64,000 nucleotides of DNA, taken from assembly GCA_949710005.1 (NCBI GenBank), contig OX453273.1, forward strand, positions 40,220,782 to 40,284,781, read 5' to 3'. This stretch comes from Ricordea florida. Its lineage: Eukaryota > Cnidaria > Anthozoa > Corallimorpharia > Ricordeidae. Both the position numbers and the translations under genes were made by a program. Shown one piece after another: positions 25,441-36,127 of this stretch. Under the pieces are notes generated by a model. It was given only the letters and a program-made list of their open reading frames with translations. It was not told where the DNA came from and did not search any database. The number at the start of each line of letters is the position of its first letter. Position 1 is the first letter of the stretch.

Positions 25441-25576
25441 GATGTGCTGCGGAGGAGGCCCAGTTGCTGCAACTATTGGTGTATTATTTCTACTTTTTCA
25501 TTACACTGAGGTTGTCAAGGGTGTTTTGCCTCCCTATGTCCCATTAGTAGACGGAAATATGGAACACGCAGCACGT
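25441..25576 (+). CDS. Isolated signal-peptide-like first exon
   Basis: ATG at 25441 opens a frame MCCGGGPVAATIGVLFLLF..., a short hydrophobic leader, then GVLPPYVPLVDGNMEHAAR, ending at a possible donor GTATCC near 25577. No following exon was found. The exon lies between two inverted arms, so it may be a captured gene fragment rather than the start of a functional gene. The family is not recognised. Confidence 0.35.
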
Positions 25577-26040
25577 ATCCTTTTTATTTAAATTGCTGAC
25601 GAGTCATGAATCTCGTTTTATACCACGCAACTGGACCGAAATCGAGCTGTTTCATTTCGAACATTAATTTAACTTGCATTGTAATAAAGATCCTTGGACT
25701 AAAAAGAATAATTAGGTATGATTGACCATATTTCGCGACGTTTTCCCAGTTACTAGTGCAAGTTATTCCTTTATATAACATATGGTTGTTTTTATTCTCT
25801 TGCGGTGGTTCGCTAAGCCTAATAGCCACGGAAAATATTTCATTTGTAAGTAAAAACAATAACAATACCAAAAGTCCTGGAGAAAATCGCAAGGATTCGT
25901 CAAGTCCAGCTGGTGTTTGCTTGAAAGAAACGGGTATTGTTGAATGTGAACCGGCGCAACCGAATCTGGCGCTAAAGTGCCTAAATAAAGCAGAACCATA
26001 GCTTCCTCCTCGCATGCAAAGACTTCTTTGGTTTTTGAAA

Positions 26041-26222
26041 CAGATTTTGCTCCCGCGATACTTTCACTTTGATACCGCTGATTCAACTCGAACTCGTACT
26101 CAACAACTCGCACTTAACAACTCGCACTTAACAACTCGTACTTAGCAACTCGTACTTAGCAACTCGTACTTAGCAACTCGAACTCGTATTTAACAACTCG
26201 TACTTAACAACTCGCACTTAAG
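26041..26222. repeat. Inverted partner of the 24.8-25.4 kb array
   Basis: 26041-26085 is the inverse complement of 25363-25408 (contains CTCCCGCGATACTTTCAC) apart from a 6-base difference, and 26086-26222 continues as the inverted tandem array (GTACTTAACAACTC). Together the two arms make a foldback with a ~630-bp centre. Confidence 0.9.
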
Positions 26223-26512
26223 GTATTCCTGGAGGCTAAATTGACCTTTTTGGAATGGTGTCATTTTTATACATATTAAAGATTATCGTCAGAGTAGCAT
26301 TCTTGCAAAATTTCATGAGTGGAAAACGTCCCGTTTCCGAAATAGAAGCAATACAAGTTTCGTTTCGAAGGACGAATTTCGCGGCAAAATAGCCATACTT
26401 TGCTGGACTAATGGTGTTTGCGGTTGACAAGAAATTTCCTGTTACTGACATAATGTTGACACATCCATTTCATAAAACCATTGGACAATGAAATACGAAT
26501 CCTCCTTTGATC

Positions 26513-27548
26513 ATGGATGCGATGCGGGAAAGAGCTCTGGCCGCCTTAGATGGCAAATTTCAAGAACACGGGTAAATAAGGTTTCTTTATATTTTTGAGT
26601 GGTTTGTGTTCTCGTTGTCCTGTAATGAATAAACACCATAATTATGCGGTCAACGTTTGTTTGCAGTTTCAGAGCTACTCCTCCAGGCCTGAGACATTTG
26701 CTGGCTCGGTTTGCTTGCAAAAGCGGAGAAAGCGCCGAACAAGCCAGAAGGCGCTGTTACAAGCGCTTGTTCGGGATACTTTGGGTACGTGAGTCCTCTT
26801 TTCTGCCTGGAAACGTAACGTAATATGCTTACCTGTTTTACTGACCTAAACACGACTTTCAGTCTCACATGGCATGACCCAATTGAATACGTGGTTATTC
26901 GTTCACTTATCATTGTGGCTCGTCCCGAATATTAGAAATTTCATCATACTTTTTGAGCAACACGCCGAACGAAATCGAATTTGACTGTAATTCCGAAAGT
27001 GCTTTGTAAGGCGTCCTTGGATTCACTGGAATATTTCGAGATCCTCAGAATAGTGGCATTGTCCCATCACAAGTCCTCTTCGATTTCACATTGCCGCCCA
27101 CTTTATGCCGTTTTCCAGTTGTACCTAAGTACAATGAATAAATTTCGGAAACATTTTACCTAGTGAAGATCATTTTCTCCAGCAGTTTGGGAACTCAATC
27201 GGCGCAGGACACTTTCGTGGGAAATCTCTTCCCACGTATGTCTACCCGGACTGCATCAAGGATGCAGTGCGGGCAGTCCTCAACGACAATCTGAGGGACC
27301 ATCAAGACCCTGAAGGGGCTTCGGTAAGATCAAAAAATCATTTGTCACAGTAAATGGCAATTAGTAAAAGTATTTTTTTGGTGTTTTATCTTCAAAGAGA
27401 ATGCTAATGCTTGTTTCCTAGCCCCTACATTGGGTGAATAGAGACATTTCACAATTGTTCACTAATATTGATGGTTTCTTTCTACTCTCAGGTGTATCAC
27501 GTTACAGTAGGCGACCTCCACAATGCAAAATGGGCAGCTGTCCGCTAG
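26513..27548 (+). CDS. Four-exon gene for a ~124-residue basic protein
   Basis: Exons 26513-26571, 26667-26784, 27183-27323 and 27492-27548 join with GT-AG junctions and matching phases, from ATG to TAG. The protein starts MDAMRERALAALDGKF, has a strongly basic helix (ACKSGESAEQARRRCYKRLF) and a C-terminal part with TYVYPDCIKDAVRAVLND. No domain is recognised; the charge pattern suggests nucleic acid binding. It is convergent with the MBD/transposase gene 700 bp away, so it could be the accessory gene of the same transposon, but no shared terminal repeats were found. All four junctions being usable makes a real gene more likely than chance. Confidence 0.6.
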
Positions 27549-27845
27549 TGCATTTCTATTCTCTTTTTTGTGTCACTAGACTTCTTTCAATGTACGAGTA
27601 TATGAACGTTATATGCGATCGCCAAACCGTGATATTTATAATTCATGATTTACGGTAAATAAATAAATACTTATTTTTGCACTGAAAGATCGACTATTTG
27701 TTTACCTTTTTGTAGGAAAATAATGCCTTTTAGAATGAAAATAGGGTAACTAGTCTAAAGATAAAGAGTGTAGAGATAATGAGAGTGAACAACTTCAATG
27801 CCTTGGTTGAGAAGGCCTCAATGACATAATGAAGGAAATACATTG

Positions 27846-28222
27846 CAAGGGTGGATCCAGGGGAGGTGAAATAAGTTAATTTTCACCCCCCCCCCCCCCA
27901 CCCTTTTCCTGAGCCCCCTTATTTCTTTTTTTCTAATCCCTCAAATATTGAAATACTATTTAATTTCTCTGAAAATGTGCATAAGCGATGACCGGTTCTA
28001 CCAATCAATTTATTCATTTTGAAAGTAATTAGTCGTCCCGGTTTAGAAATCCGCAAATGAGTTTACAAATGTAAAATAATAATTATAATTGGCATTTGCG
28101 TTAATTATTCATCGGAAATCAATCATGCTGATGCACAGACCTCAAACACCTCAACCAGGCTTTGCTTCTATTACATTATTACAAAAATACACCCCCATTC
28201 CAAAATCCTGGATCTGCGCCTG
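27846..28222. mobile_element. Non-autonomous MITE, 377 bp, 5-bp TSD
   Basis: The left end CAAGGGTGGATCCAGG and right end (inverse) CAGGCGCAGATCCAGG are imperfect inverted repeats. CATTG is directly repeated at 27841-27845 and 28223-28227. It holds a C-run at 27886-27900 and no coding capacity. The GGATCCAG terminus resembles common hAT-type termini. It inserted 28 bp beyond the stop codon of the MBD/transposase gene. Confidence 0.8.
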
Positions 28223-28250
28223 CATTGACACATAGTTTGAAGATTACTTT

Positions 28251-31200
28251 TCAACTACAACTTGTTGCATTCTTAGGATTATGGGGGCAGTCCTTGTGGC
28301 TTTTTCTGCTATGGGTAGAGCGTCCACACCATTTACATTTTTTTCCACCTAGAGTAATATTAGAGTTTTCAGGGGCAGCAGCAATATTAGATGCTGATGT
28401 TTCTGGTGCCATGTGACACCCATCCGGAATCCCTTCAAGGACAGCATTTTGTGATATCACACGTGCTTCTTCCTCTGAAATGGCTGCCTCTTCCTCTTCT
28501 TCTCCATAAGTGTGCCTTATCCGGCAATTCTTCACATACCTTTTCCTTAGAGATAAAAGGAATGTATTACCACCTCTGAAATTATAGCACTGATTTGTCA
28601 CTCATACAAAATCTGTAAAAGAGGGATCATCCTATTTATTAACTACTGTAAATGCTCAAATAAGCCATCCTCCTCAAATAATCCCTCAATCCTGAACCTG
28701 AAGTTTCTAATAGAAACAGAATAAAATCATACATCAACGTTTATCAGGGATGTCTAGCCATATTTGTACAACTTGTTTACCATGAATATACAGTTTTTGG
28801 TGACATACTGGGTGCCCTCTGTTTTGGATGTGTGAGCTAATAGTGTCATTATCTAGCGCTGTGCATCAAGTAGTTGGACAAAGCAGGCAATAATTTTTCT
28901 TACCAAGGTCTTACCAAGGATGAATAGGAATTTGGTTCATAGTCATAGGCAAAATATAAACTTTCAAAAGTACACATGAAACACAGTGCCAGTCCTTCAT
29001 TTTACTATCCTCTTACATGATTACTATACTAAGCCTTGACACAAATGATCAATGAAACAGGTATTATTAACCTCAGTTCTTGCTCCTCTGCACGATTTCT
29101 TTTTCTTTGCACTCTTTTCTGTTTTTCAGCATCTGTTTTGTAGCGTTCAAGCCTTTTGGCTCTTTCCTCATTGTCATGTTGGCACTGGGGAATTTCAGAA
29201 AAGCAAGCAATGTAACATGAAAAAAAAATAATTTATACCATTCCATAGAAATTACATTCACATTGAAAGTACAAAAGCTGTTGTATATTCAACTCTTTCT
29301 TGCGTGAGAGAAAATATAAGTGACTCATAAGACATTACAAGGTATAGCTCTTGAAAATGTTGTATAACTACAGTGTACATATATATATATATAACACAGC
29401 AAATCTGTATATGCACCTAAATTACTGTTGTCAAAGCATATTTTATCAGCATGGTTCAGAATGATTAAAAAAATAACCTGAAAATCTCTAAGCTGCCCAC
29501 AACCCCTATACATTAAAATTTCAAAACTGAAATCTGTTTTGGCATATTACTTACCATCTCTTGTATTCCACTGAGTATTGGAAGACCCATCCTTGAATAC
29601 AAATCTACAATCCAGTGGAACTGAGGACCCCTCTCTTTATGCAGCCATGTCATGTTCGCTTGAATGAGGCCCAGATTTGTGGAAGCTTGGTAGTGTTTTT
29701 GTTGGAGATTTGTATCCTTGGCCCTAAATTTAGTTAGTACACTAAATGTAGCCTCTGGCAAGTTAGAGTGCCCTTTACCCAATTCTGGGTCAATTACATT
29801 ATTTGCATTTTTTGCCCTCTCAGCACACTCAATCTCATAGGCCAGCCCATGAAATTCACATTTCAGAGGGTGAGCAGAGTGATATGGCTGTCCTTGGCAT
29901 TTCATGTCAGGGTAAAACCCATTTTCATCTTCGAAACACTCCCTGCAAGAACACTTTACCAATGGATGAAATGAACAAGAACCCCCTTCCCATTCATGAA
30001 TGTTCCTGCTGTGGTACTTGCCAAGTATCAACATGGTATCTCTGTACTTCTCAGGGCTACAGCCAGCCTGAACTAGTGCACAATAGTGATTCCGCTTGGC
30101 ATTCTGAATAAATCCAGGTCCAATGCAACCACAAACAGGTTTGTTCCTTGTAGCAACAAAGGTATGTTTTTTGCCAGCACAAGAGCATTTTACTGATTCA
30201 ACAGCCGGAAATTTGGATTTATGCAAGGCAATAAATGCAGGGGAAAAGGTTGACATTCCCTTCAACTCTTCTAACTTTTTCCCATGTGCCCTACCCACAT
30301 GCCCCCCACATAACATAACCCTTGATTCTTGCTCATTGGAAAATGAATACCTAAACCCTTTGGCAGATGAAGAGTCTGCATCCTGCCAATTGATTTCAAC
30401 TTCCAGGCCTTCGTCTTTGGCCTGAGCCCAAAGCGTTTGGCTCAGGTGACCCTCAGCTGACTTGGCAGTGCCTTGCCATAAATCTTCATCACAAATTCTA
30501 TCTGCACCTCGCATTGACAGATGCCCATAATAAAGAAGGGCACCTGTAATATAGTTTTTGATCACGAAGGTACAATTTTGACTAAAATGCCCCCTTATTA
30601 GCCAGCAACCATCACAGCATGTTACAGCTCTGGACCAGCTACCTATTTGATCAGATGAGAGCTGTTTCATTTGATTCTTGGCATCATCACACATCTCATC
30701 AAGCATGTCTTTGATATGTGGAAGTGCATGGTCAATAACCTCCAAAAAGGGTTTTTCCGAGGTTACACCCAAGCCCAAACCCCTCCCAAGTGTTTTCCTA
30801 TAACTTGCATACCCATGCCCACTAATGAAAAATGCTAAAGAAAGGGCCAAGGATACTATCTGCCGCCTTGAATTCTGAGCAAGTTGACTGCTTCTGTAGT
30901 CAATTTCAGTGGTCCAGCACCCACAACACTTAAAGGTGAACATCATGGCCCCACCAAATCCTTTCTTTTCACTTGCGGTTAGTACAAGCTTTCCTGAGAC
31001 AAAGACAAAAAAAAATAACACTGAAATATTCAAACCAATGTAGTTTTCTGCCAAGAGGGAACAGCTCTCACAGTAGCCAGGATAACATTCACAAAAGAAT
31101 GGTTTGTCAGTTTCAATAATAAGGCAAGCTGGAATCAATACTAACAGAGTAATGTTGAGTTTTTTTTCGTAAAGCAAACTCTCCTACTCAAACCTATCCA

Positions 31201-32029
31201 TGTTTCTTCTTGAGATGGTGTGAAAGAAATACAAAATACAAACACACGCAGTTTTTGAATGAGGCTCAGCAAAGACTGGAGTATAAACTTCCTGTCTCAT
31301 ACAGCGAGTGGACTAAAGATTACCTTTATATTTCCCATTGTAAGACGGACATTGAAAATATCCGTTGAAATCGTTCACAAATTGCAGTATGGAAGAGCAT
31401 GTCCCCACAAATAATCCCTCTGGAATGATCAAACTACAGAAGGAAAAAACAAGAGTAAAGGTTCAAATAATTCCACAATTAGGCATGAAATAAAAATGAA
31501 AAACATGACATGTAAAAAACAGGCTAAACGAAAATAATACAGTGACAAGATTCATAACTTACAATGTCCGAACTAAGAATTGTTATGCAATAGTTACACT
31601 TCAAATTTTTCAATTTACTGATGAAAATGCGCACACAAACCTTCACTGCAACCGGGGAAAGAATGGTATTACTTACCCTGATTTGTCAAGAGATTCAGGG
31701 GTTTTCTTTTTCGCTGGCGGTTCATAATCTTCATCGGAATCTTTAGTTGTGGACGCTTGCTTCTCAATAAATTCAGGGCTATTCTCCTTAACAAATCGGT
31801 CGAGAATTCCATCAGCCTCAATTTTGCGCTCTACATCTTTCGAACTCTTGAATTTACGACCCTCTGGATCCACGTAAGTAAAGTGGACTCGCTTCCCACA
31901 TTCGCGAGATACAATTTTCCAGCCAGCTTCTTCAAGTCGCACAATATTCAGCCGAATTCTTGAAGCGCTTCCTGAGCCACGGACTTCGTGAAGACTTCTT
32001 GACCAGTCTTTCAGCTCGCTACCAGCCAT
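28251..32029 (-). CDS. MULE-like transposase with N-terminal MBD-like domain, 779 aa, intact
   Basis: Five exons: 32029-31677, 31433-31324, 30993-29555, 29184-29072, 28575-28251, all with consensus GT-AG sites and matching phases and no stop. Residues ~20-75 (GWKIVSRECGKRVHFTYVDP, then EGRKFKSSKDVERKI) resemble a methyl-CpG-binding/TAM domain. A Cys-rich zone (CCGCW) follows, then a putative DDE core: Asp in TCCDGCWLIRGH, Asp in INWQDADSSS and His in GGHVGRAHGK. More CxC pairs (VKCSCRECF) lie downstream. Exon 4 is a basic coiled coil and the C-terminus is a zinc knuckle, KCKWCGRSTHSRKSHKDC. Assignment to Mutator/Phantom-like transposases rests on the SxDGxW-xRG-like motif and is tentative. 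Intactness suggests recent activity or domestication. The terminal repeats were not found. Confidence 0.75.
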
Positions 32030-32772
32030 AAATAAATATAATTCTTTCTTTGATAAATAAACTTCTCTATTATATATATAATTCTCTCTTTGATAGACAA
32101 AGCTTGCGTGGTATTTTCTTTCCGAAAAGCCAACCGAGCGAGTCTCAAATATAGGAAGTTACCTGTCAACACGCGGTGATTATGGCCACAGAGGTGCCGT
32201 TGCTAGGTGAATGCGTTATGCCACCATCTGATTGGTTTCGCGGGAAAAATAGACACACGAAAATGGTCAATATAGCCGTATTTGGGGGACGATTTTGTGC
32301 TTAACCGCTGTAAATAGTTACTGTTGACACAGATAACATGGCTGCCGTCAAAATGGCGAGCAATAATTCGTAGGTGAGGAATTTTCTCAAATGTATGGCT
32401 GATTAATGGTCAGAAAAAGAAGACAACCCAGGATAGGAGACCACATTCGTTAACCTTACTTCTAAACGATATCTCGTCCAGGATTTAAACTTGGCAGGAC
32501 CAAACTACATGCAGAAAGGAAACGTTTGGCCGCAGTGCGCACTCTAGAATGGAACAGTTCTCCAACAAACGAATCTCACATTTCACTTTGATAAAAATTT
32601 GTAATTATGGCCAAAAAAAAGTTGAAATGTAAAAGAAGAATGCGCACTGCGGTGTAAAGTCGCGTTGTGTCGTATACTAATTGTGTCCCAAATCTTATTG
32701 TGAAATAATAAATCCCTGTCTAGATTTGAGAGGGAATTGAAATTTCCGGGGGGGATCACCACACCCTTATCT
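32030..32772. other. Upstream region of the MBD/transposase gene
   Basis: AT-rich promoter-proximal stretch with two TTCTTTGATA(A/G)A words near 32044-32096 and no gene. GGCTGCCGTCAAAATGGCG at 32341 resembles the start of a 5' exon but has no continuation. The gap begins at 32773. Confidence 0.4.
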
Positions 32773-32972
32773 NNNNNNNNNNNNNNNNNNNNNNNNNNNN
32801 NNNNNNNNNNNNNNNNNNNNNNNNNNNNNNNNNNNNNNNNNNNNNNNNNNNNNNNNNNNNNNNNNNNNNNNNNNNNNNNNNNNNNNNNNNNNNNNNNNNN
32901 NNNNNNNNNNNNNNNNNNNNNNNNNNNNNNNNNNNNNNNNNNNNNNNNNNNNNNNNNNNNNNNNNNNNNNNN
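32773..32972. other. Assembly gap of 200 N
   Basis: Exactly 200 unknown bases, a conventional gap length. The Polinton and its left flank begin 27 bases after it, so the join to the left-hand part of the window is not sequence-verified. Confidence 0.99.
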
Positions 32973-32999
32973 CTGAGGAGGTTTATGGAGAGTTCATAG

Positions 33000-33230
33000 A
33001 GTAGTAGTAAAAAGCGGGGACTAGGACAAAATTAAAAAAAAATAAAAAATGGTTAATAAAGTATCTGGCGCAATCTTCCTCCTCCTCCAGATACTTTATG
33101 CCTCAGATTTTACCCACTACTCAATCAAGTCATTTTGTACATTTTATTTAAAATAGTTTAAAGAGATGTATATATATAAAAATAATATGGAAAAGAAGAC
33201 AGTGAAACAACTGAAAGTCCTTGCCAAAGA
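33000..33230 (+). repeat. Polinton left terminal inverted repeat
   Basis: 231 bp, near-identical to the inverse of 51588-51823, differing mainly in an A/T-run length. It includes an inner inverted copy (AGATACTTTA/TAAAGTATCT around 33058-33104), a TTTAAAGA motif at 33157-33164 and the ATG plus first codons of the terminal gene. Confidence 0.95.
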
Positions 33231-33742
33231 TAAGGGTATTAAAGGATATTCTAGAATGCGTAAAGCCGAACTCATCGAAACTCTAACACAACCACAAGTC
33301 CCCATGAACAGACAAAAAGTGAAACAACTGAAACTCATTGCCAAAGAGCGGGGTATTATTGGATATTATGGAATGCTTAAAGCAGAACTTATCGAAGCGT
33401 TGGGTAATATAACCACCCCTAGACCTACCACATCACATGAACCAAAAAATAATAAGTATAATTGTATTCATGGAAAGTTTAAATATCAATGTAAGGATTG
33501 TGGGGGGGTCACAAATATGCTCCCATAATCGAAGGAAAGATCGATGTAAAGAATGCGGCGGTGGCACTAGTCTTTGTGAGCATAAACGGGTAAGGTATAT
33601 ATGTAAAGAATGCAACGGGAAAGGAATATGTATTCATGGAAAACAAATATGGTATTGTAGATTATGTATAGGATATCAAATATGCGAACACAACAGATAT
33701 AAGTCGAAATGTACAGAGTGTCACACAACACAAGAGAAATAA
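33166..33742 (+). pseudogene. SAP-like and zinc-repeat protein, frameshifted
   Basis: The start codon lies inside the terminal repeat. The first frame (to 33528) has two SAP/HeH-like motifs, VKQLKVLAKDKGIKGY and VKQLKLIAKERGIIGY, each followed by KAELIE. A Cys/His repeat (CIHGKFKYQCKDCGG) then begins. At the G7 run at 33501-33507 the repeat pattern moves to the next frame and continues to 33742 with CSHNRRKDRCKECGG, CEHKRVRYICKECNG and similar units. The register change at a homopolymer may be a mutation, a sequencing error or programmed slippage. SAP motifs bind DNA and CxHx5-8CxxC units bind zinc in known families; the role here is inferred as DNA binding. Confidence 0.75.
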
Positions 33743-33857
33743 CAAAAAACACTAGGTTATATAACGCAAGTAAGTGTTACATAACAAAATTTACATTGAC
33801 GTAATCTATTGTTCTACACGTGATCGTTATTGTATATCCACGTGAAATACTCATGAA

Positions 33858-35417
33858 CTACCGAAATATATACCATGCTAATCCACCAGCGACAACTATA
33901 AATGCTAATATATTTTTTTCATGCTGTGAGTCATGCTGCGTTGAGTCTATATTATTTTCGTGTTGCGTTGATTCTAGATTAGTTTCGTGTTGTGAGGATT
34001 TTAGTTTTGGTTTTGTCTCAGTTCTATGCGGTAACTTTACCTTTGAAGATCCCATGTTATGATTTATTCCAACCTGTTTTGCTTCAGTGTTTAGGGAAAT
34101 ATTCACTCCAAAACGCATATCATTAGTCGCTTTCATCAACTTGTTATTAAAACCAGTCACGCTCTCAGTGTTGATTATCATATTACTAGGCATTAGCCAT
34201 ACACCCGGAGCAACAGCTAAATCAAGCCGTAATTTCGCTTCTTGGACAGCTAATTGATACCTTTGGATCGAACTAGAAATGTCATTCTCGATCACACTAC
34301 TCTCAAATAGGGCTAAGAATTCTTGTTGAGTCTCGATCGCTCCACCACCATTACCGTAAATCGAGTTTCTAGTGTTAACTTGCGCCCCCAATATGCAGTA
34401 AACAAAAGCTTCAGCAGATCTATTCAATCTACCAAGTCCAGCTTTAGTGAGTCCATAGCCACTTGTTGGGATAAACCAGGCATATTTGTAATCGGCAAAG
34501 TCATCATTACGGATGAATGAGATGAGATTACCTTTTTCTTTCTTACCTCCGTCATCAGCAAATTTACCACCTTCACCAGGCCACTGATCAGCTTCATCAT
34601 CGTAATTCCTTACCATATGAACATTTTGATATCCACCACCCGCTCCATGATATCCAGCACCATAATCTATGAATATATCGCCCAAACCCCCATTTCTTCC
34701 ACCTTTCCATCTAAAGTCAGAGTTTTTTGAGATTCCAAATTCAGCACACAATCGTTGATAAGCGACTTTGCTGTAAGGGTTGTTGTTTATTACAAAAGGT
34801 TGCTCATCAGGTAGGGGAAGACTCAATTCATACAGTATTCGTCTTATAGTGAAATACACATGAAACTTAATGAAGCTACTAACGACTTTGGGGTAGTTGA
34901 GGCTCTCAAAAGGACTTATACCACAACCAGAGGTCGCACACCACACTGCAAAGTTCAGTTGTTGGGGCCAATAATTCATGTCGGGGGTGTTCAGCCATTT
35001 TCTACTCTGTTTACCAAACTTGAAAGTCACAACTTGGGATGTAAATATGTTACGCATCTTAGCGGTGAACTTTTTAGTATTGGACACGTATATATCCAGT
35101 GAGGTAAACATGTTTGTGATATTACTTGTAAAGTCATCAAAATCAATGGCAGGTATTGGGTAAGATCGATTGGTCATAGTTAAACTCTTGGGGAATGAAC
35201 TCAATGCATCATCATTCAATCCTAAATCTTTCCATAGCAGTCTTTTCAAACGGGGTGATAGGTCTTCAGTCCATGTTTTGCCAGTGGGGTCATCATAAGA
35301 CATGATTGTTGTTCCATTAACTTTCCACCTAATGTAACCACCATATTGATCAGCTACAAATACGAATTGACTGTGATCAGCCTTTGGATACCTATTTCTG
35401 AAATCATTGAGTAACAT
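33858..35417 (-). CDS. Polinton 519-aa protein with C-terminal membrane anchor
   Basis: Largest gene of the structural block after the capsid protein. Gly-rich central region (YGAGYHGAGGGYQNVHMV), repeated polar tail with STQHEN-type units (residues ~480-500), and a C-terminal hydrophobic segment ILAFIVVAGGLAWYIF. No enzymatic motif was seen. The anchor and the position suggest a virion surface or attachment component, but I cannot place it in a family. Start chosen at the first ATG; a TTTAAAAAC variant of the upstream motif lies ~30 bp before it. Confidence 0.7.
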   Translation of the reverse strand: MLLNDFRNRYPKADHSQFVFVADQYGGYIRWKVNGTTIMSYDDPTGKTWTEDLSPRLKRLLWKDLGLNDDALSSFPKSLTMTNRSYPIPAIDFDDFTSNITNMFTSLDIYVSNTKKFTAKMRNIFTSQVVTFKFGKQSRKWLNTPDMNYWPQQLNFAVWCATSGCGISPFESLNYPKVVSSFIKFHVYFTIRRILYELSLPLPDEQPFVINNNPYSKVAYQRLCAEFGISKNSDFRWKGGRNGGLGDIFIDYGAGYHGAGGGYQNVHMVRNYDDEADQWPGEGGKFADDGGKKEKGNLISFIRNDDFADYKYAWFIPTSGYGLTKAGLGRLNRSAEAFVYCILGAQVNTRNSIYGNGGGAIETQQEFLALFESSVIENDISSSIQRYQLAVQEAKLRLDLAVAPGVWLMPSNMIINTESVTGFNNKLMKATNDMRFGVNISLNTEAKQVGINHNMGSSKVKLPHRTETKPKLKSSQHETNLESTQHENNIDSTQHDSQHEKNILAFIVVAGGLAWYIFR

Positions 35418-35520
35418 TTTATTATTTATGTTTAGAATAAGTTGTTTTTAAATCAACACCGTTCTTTTCTAATACCAACCTCATAATTCCATCCTACAGG
35501 CGTTCGCTCAAATGAAAATT

Positions 35521-36117
35521 TCAACGTTCGGGACCGGTTAACTCCTTTAAAATTTCCGCACGAACCTCTGTCCTTATCTTTGACATATTTAAGTTTTTTT
35601 CTGTATCTTTCCGGTTTTTTTGACGGATTTCGAGTTTTAGTTTTTCAAACTTGTCCACCTCTGCTAAAATTAGCGAAAATTCTTGGTCGGAGATGGCATT
35701 ATCTTTCAGTGCCTTTGAAACCAAATCGTGAATGGTGTTTACTTTTGCTTTTGCTAGAGAAACTGTCTGTTCGTGTTTACTAACTTTATGTGAAAGTCGT
35801 TTAGAAGCCGCACCGAATCCGACCGATATTCCTCCACAAAGACCACCAACCGCTCCTAATGGGATACCAACAACAGCACCAAAACCAGTAAGAGAGGTTC
35901 CCAGTCCACTTGCAGATAGGATAACTGAAACCACCCCGCTACCAACACTGATTTTTGTAAATATTCCCCTCGCTCTATTGTATTTTTTCCTAACATCCTC
36001 ATAATGTCTAATTTCCTTCTGAAGATTATGTACTACTTCACACGATTTTTGAAGTCTGAAATTATTTTGGTCCCCATTCATAGGCACTTGTGGATAAATT
36101 CTATTGTAGTCTTCCAT
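35521..36117 (-). CDS. Polinton 198-aa protein, helical with Gly-rich hairpin
   Basis: An N-terminal coiled coil (VVHNLQKEIRHYEDVRKKYN), then a long Gly/Ser/Val-rich hydrophobic stretch (residues ~55-105, including GFGAVVGIPLGAVGGLCGG) able to form two membrane spans, then another charged coiled coil. It ends 103 bp before the 519-aa gene. Upstream motif TTTAAAGATTT is at 36141-36148 on the opposite strand. Probably a membrane-active virion protein (inference). Confidence 0.65.
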   Translation of the reverse strand: MEDYNRIYPQVPMNGDQNNFRLQKSCEVVHNLQKEIRHYEDVRKKYNRARGIFTKISVGSGVVSVILSASGLGTSLTGFGAVVGIPLGAVGGLCGGISVGFGAASKRLSHKVSKHEQTVSLAKAKVNTIHDLVSKALKDNAISDQEFSLILAEVDKFEKLKLEIRQKNRKDTEKNLNMSKIRTEVRAEILKELTGPER

Positions 36118-36127
36118 ATTTTACAAA

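Noticed and set aside
29768-30425. Plus-strand frames opposite the MBD/transposase exon
   Set aside because: They are shadows of a clearly coding minus-strand exon.
32737-32976. Open frame across the N gap
   Set aside because: It is composed almost wholly of unknown bases.
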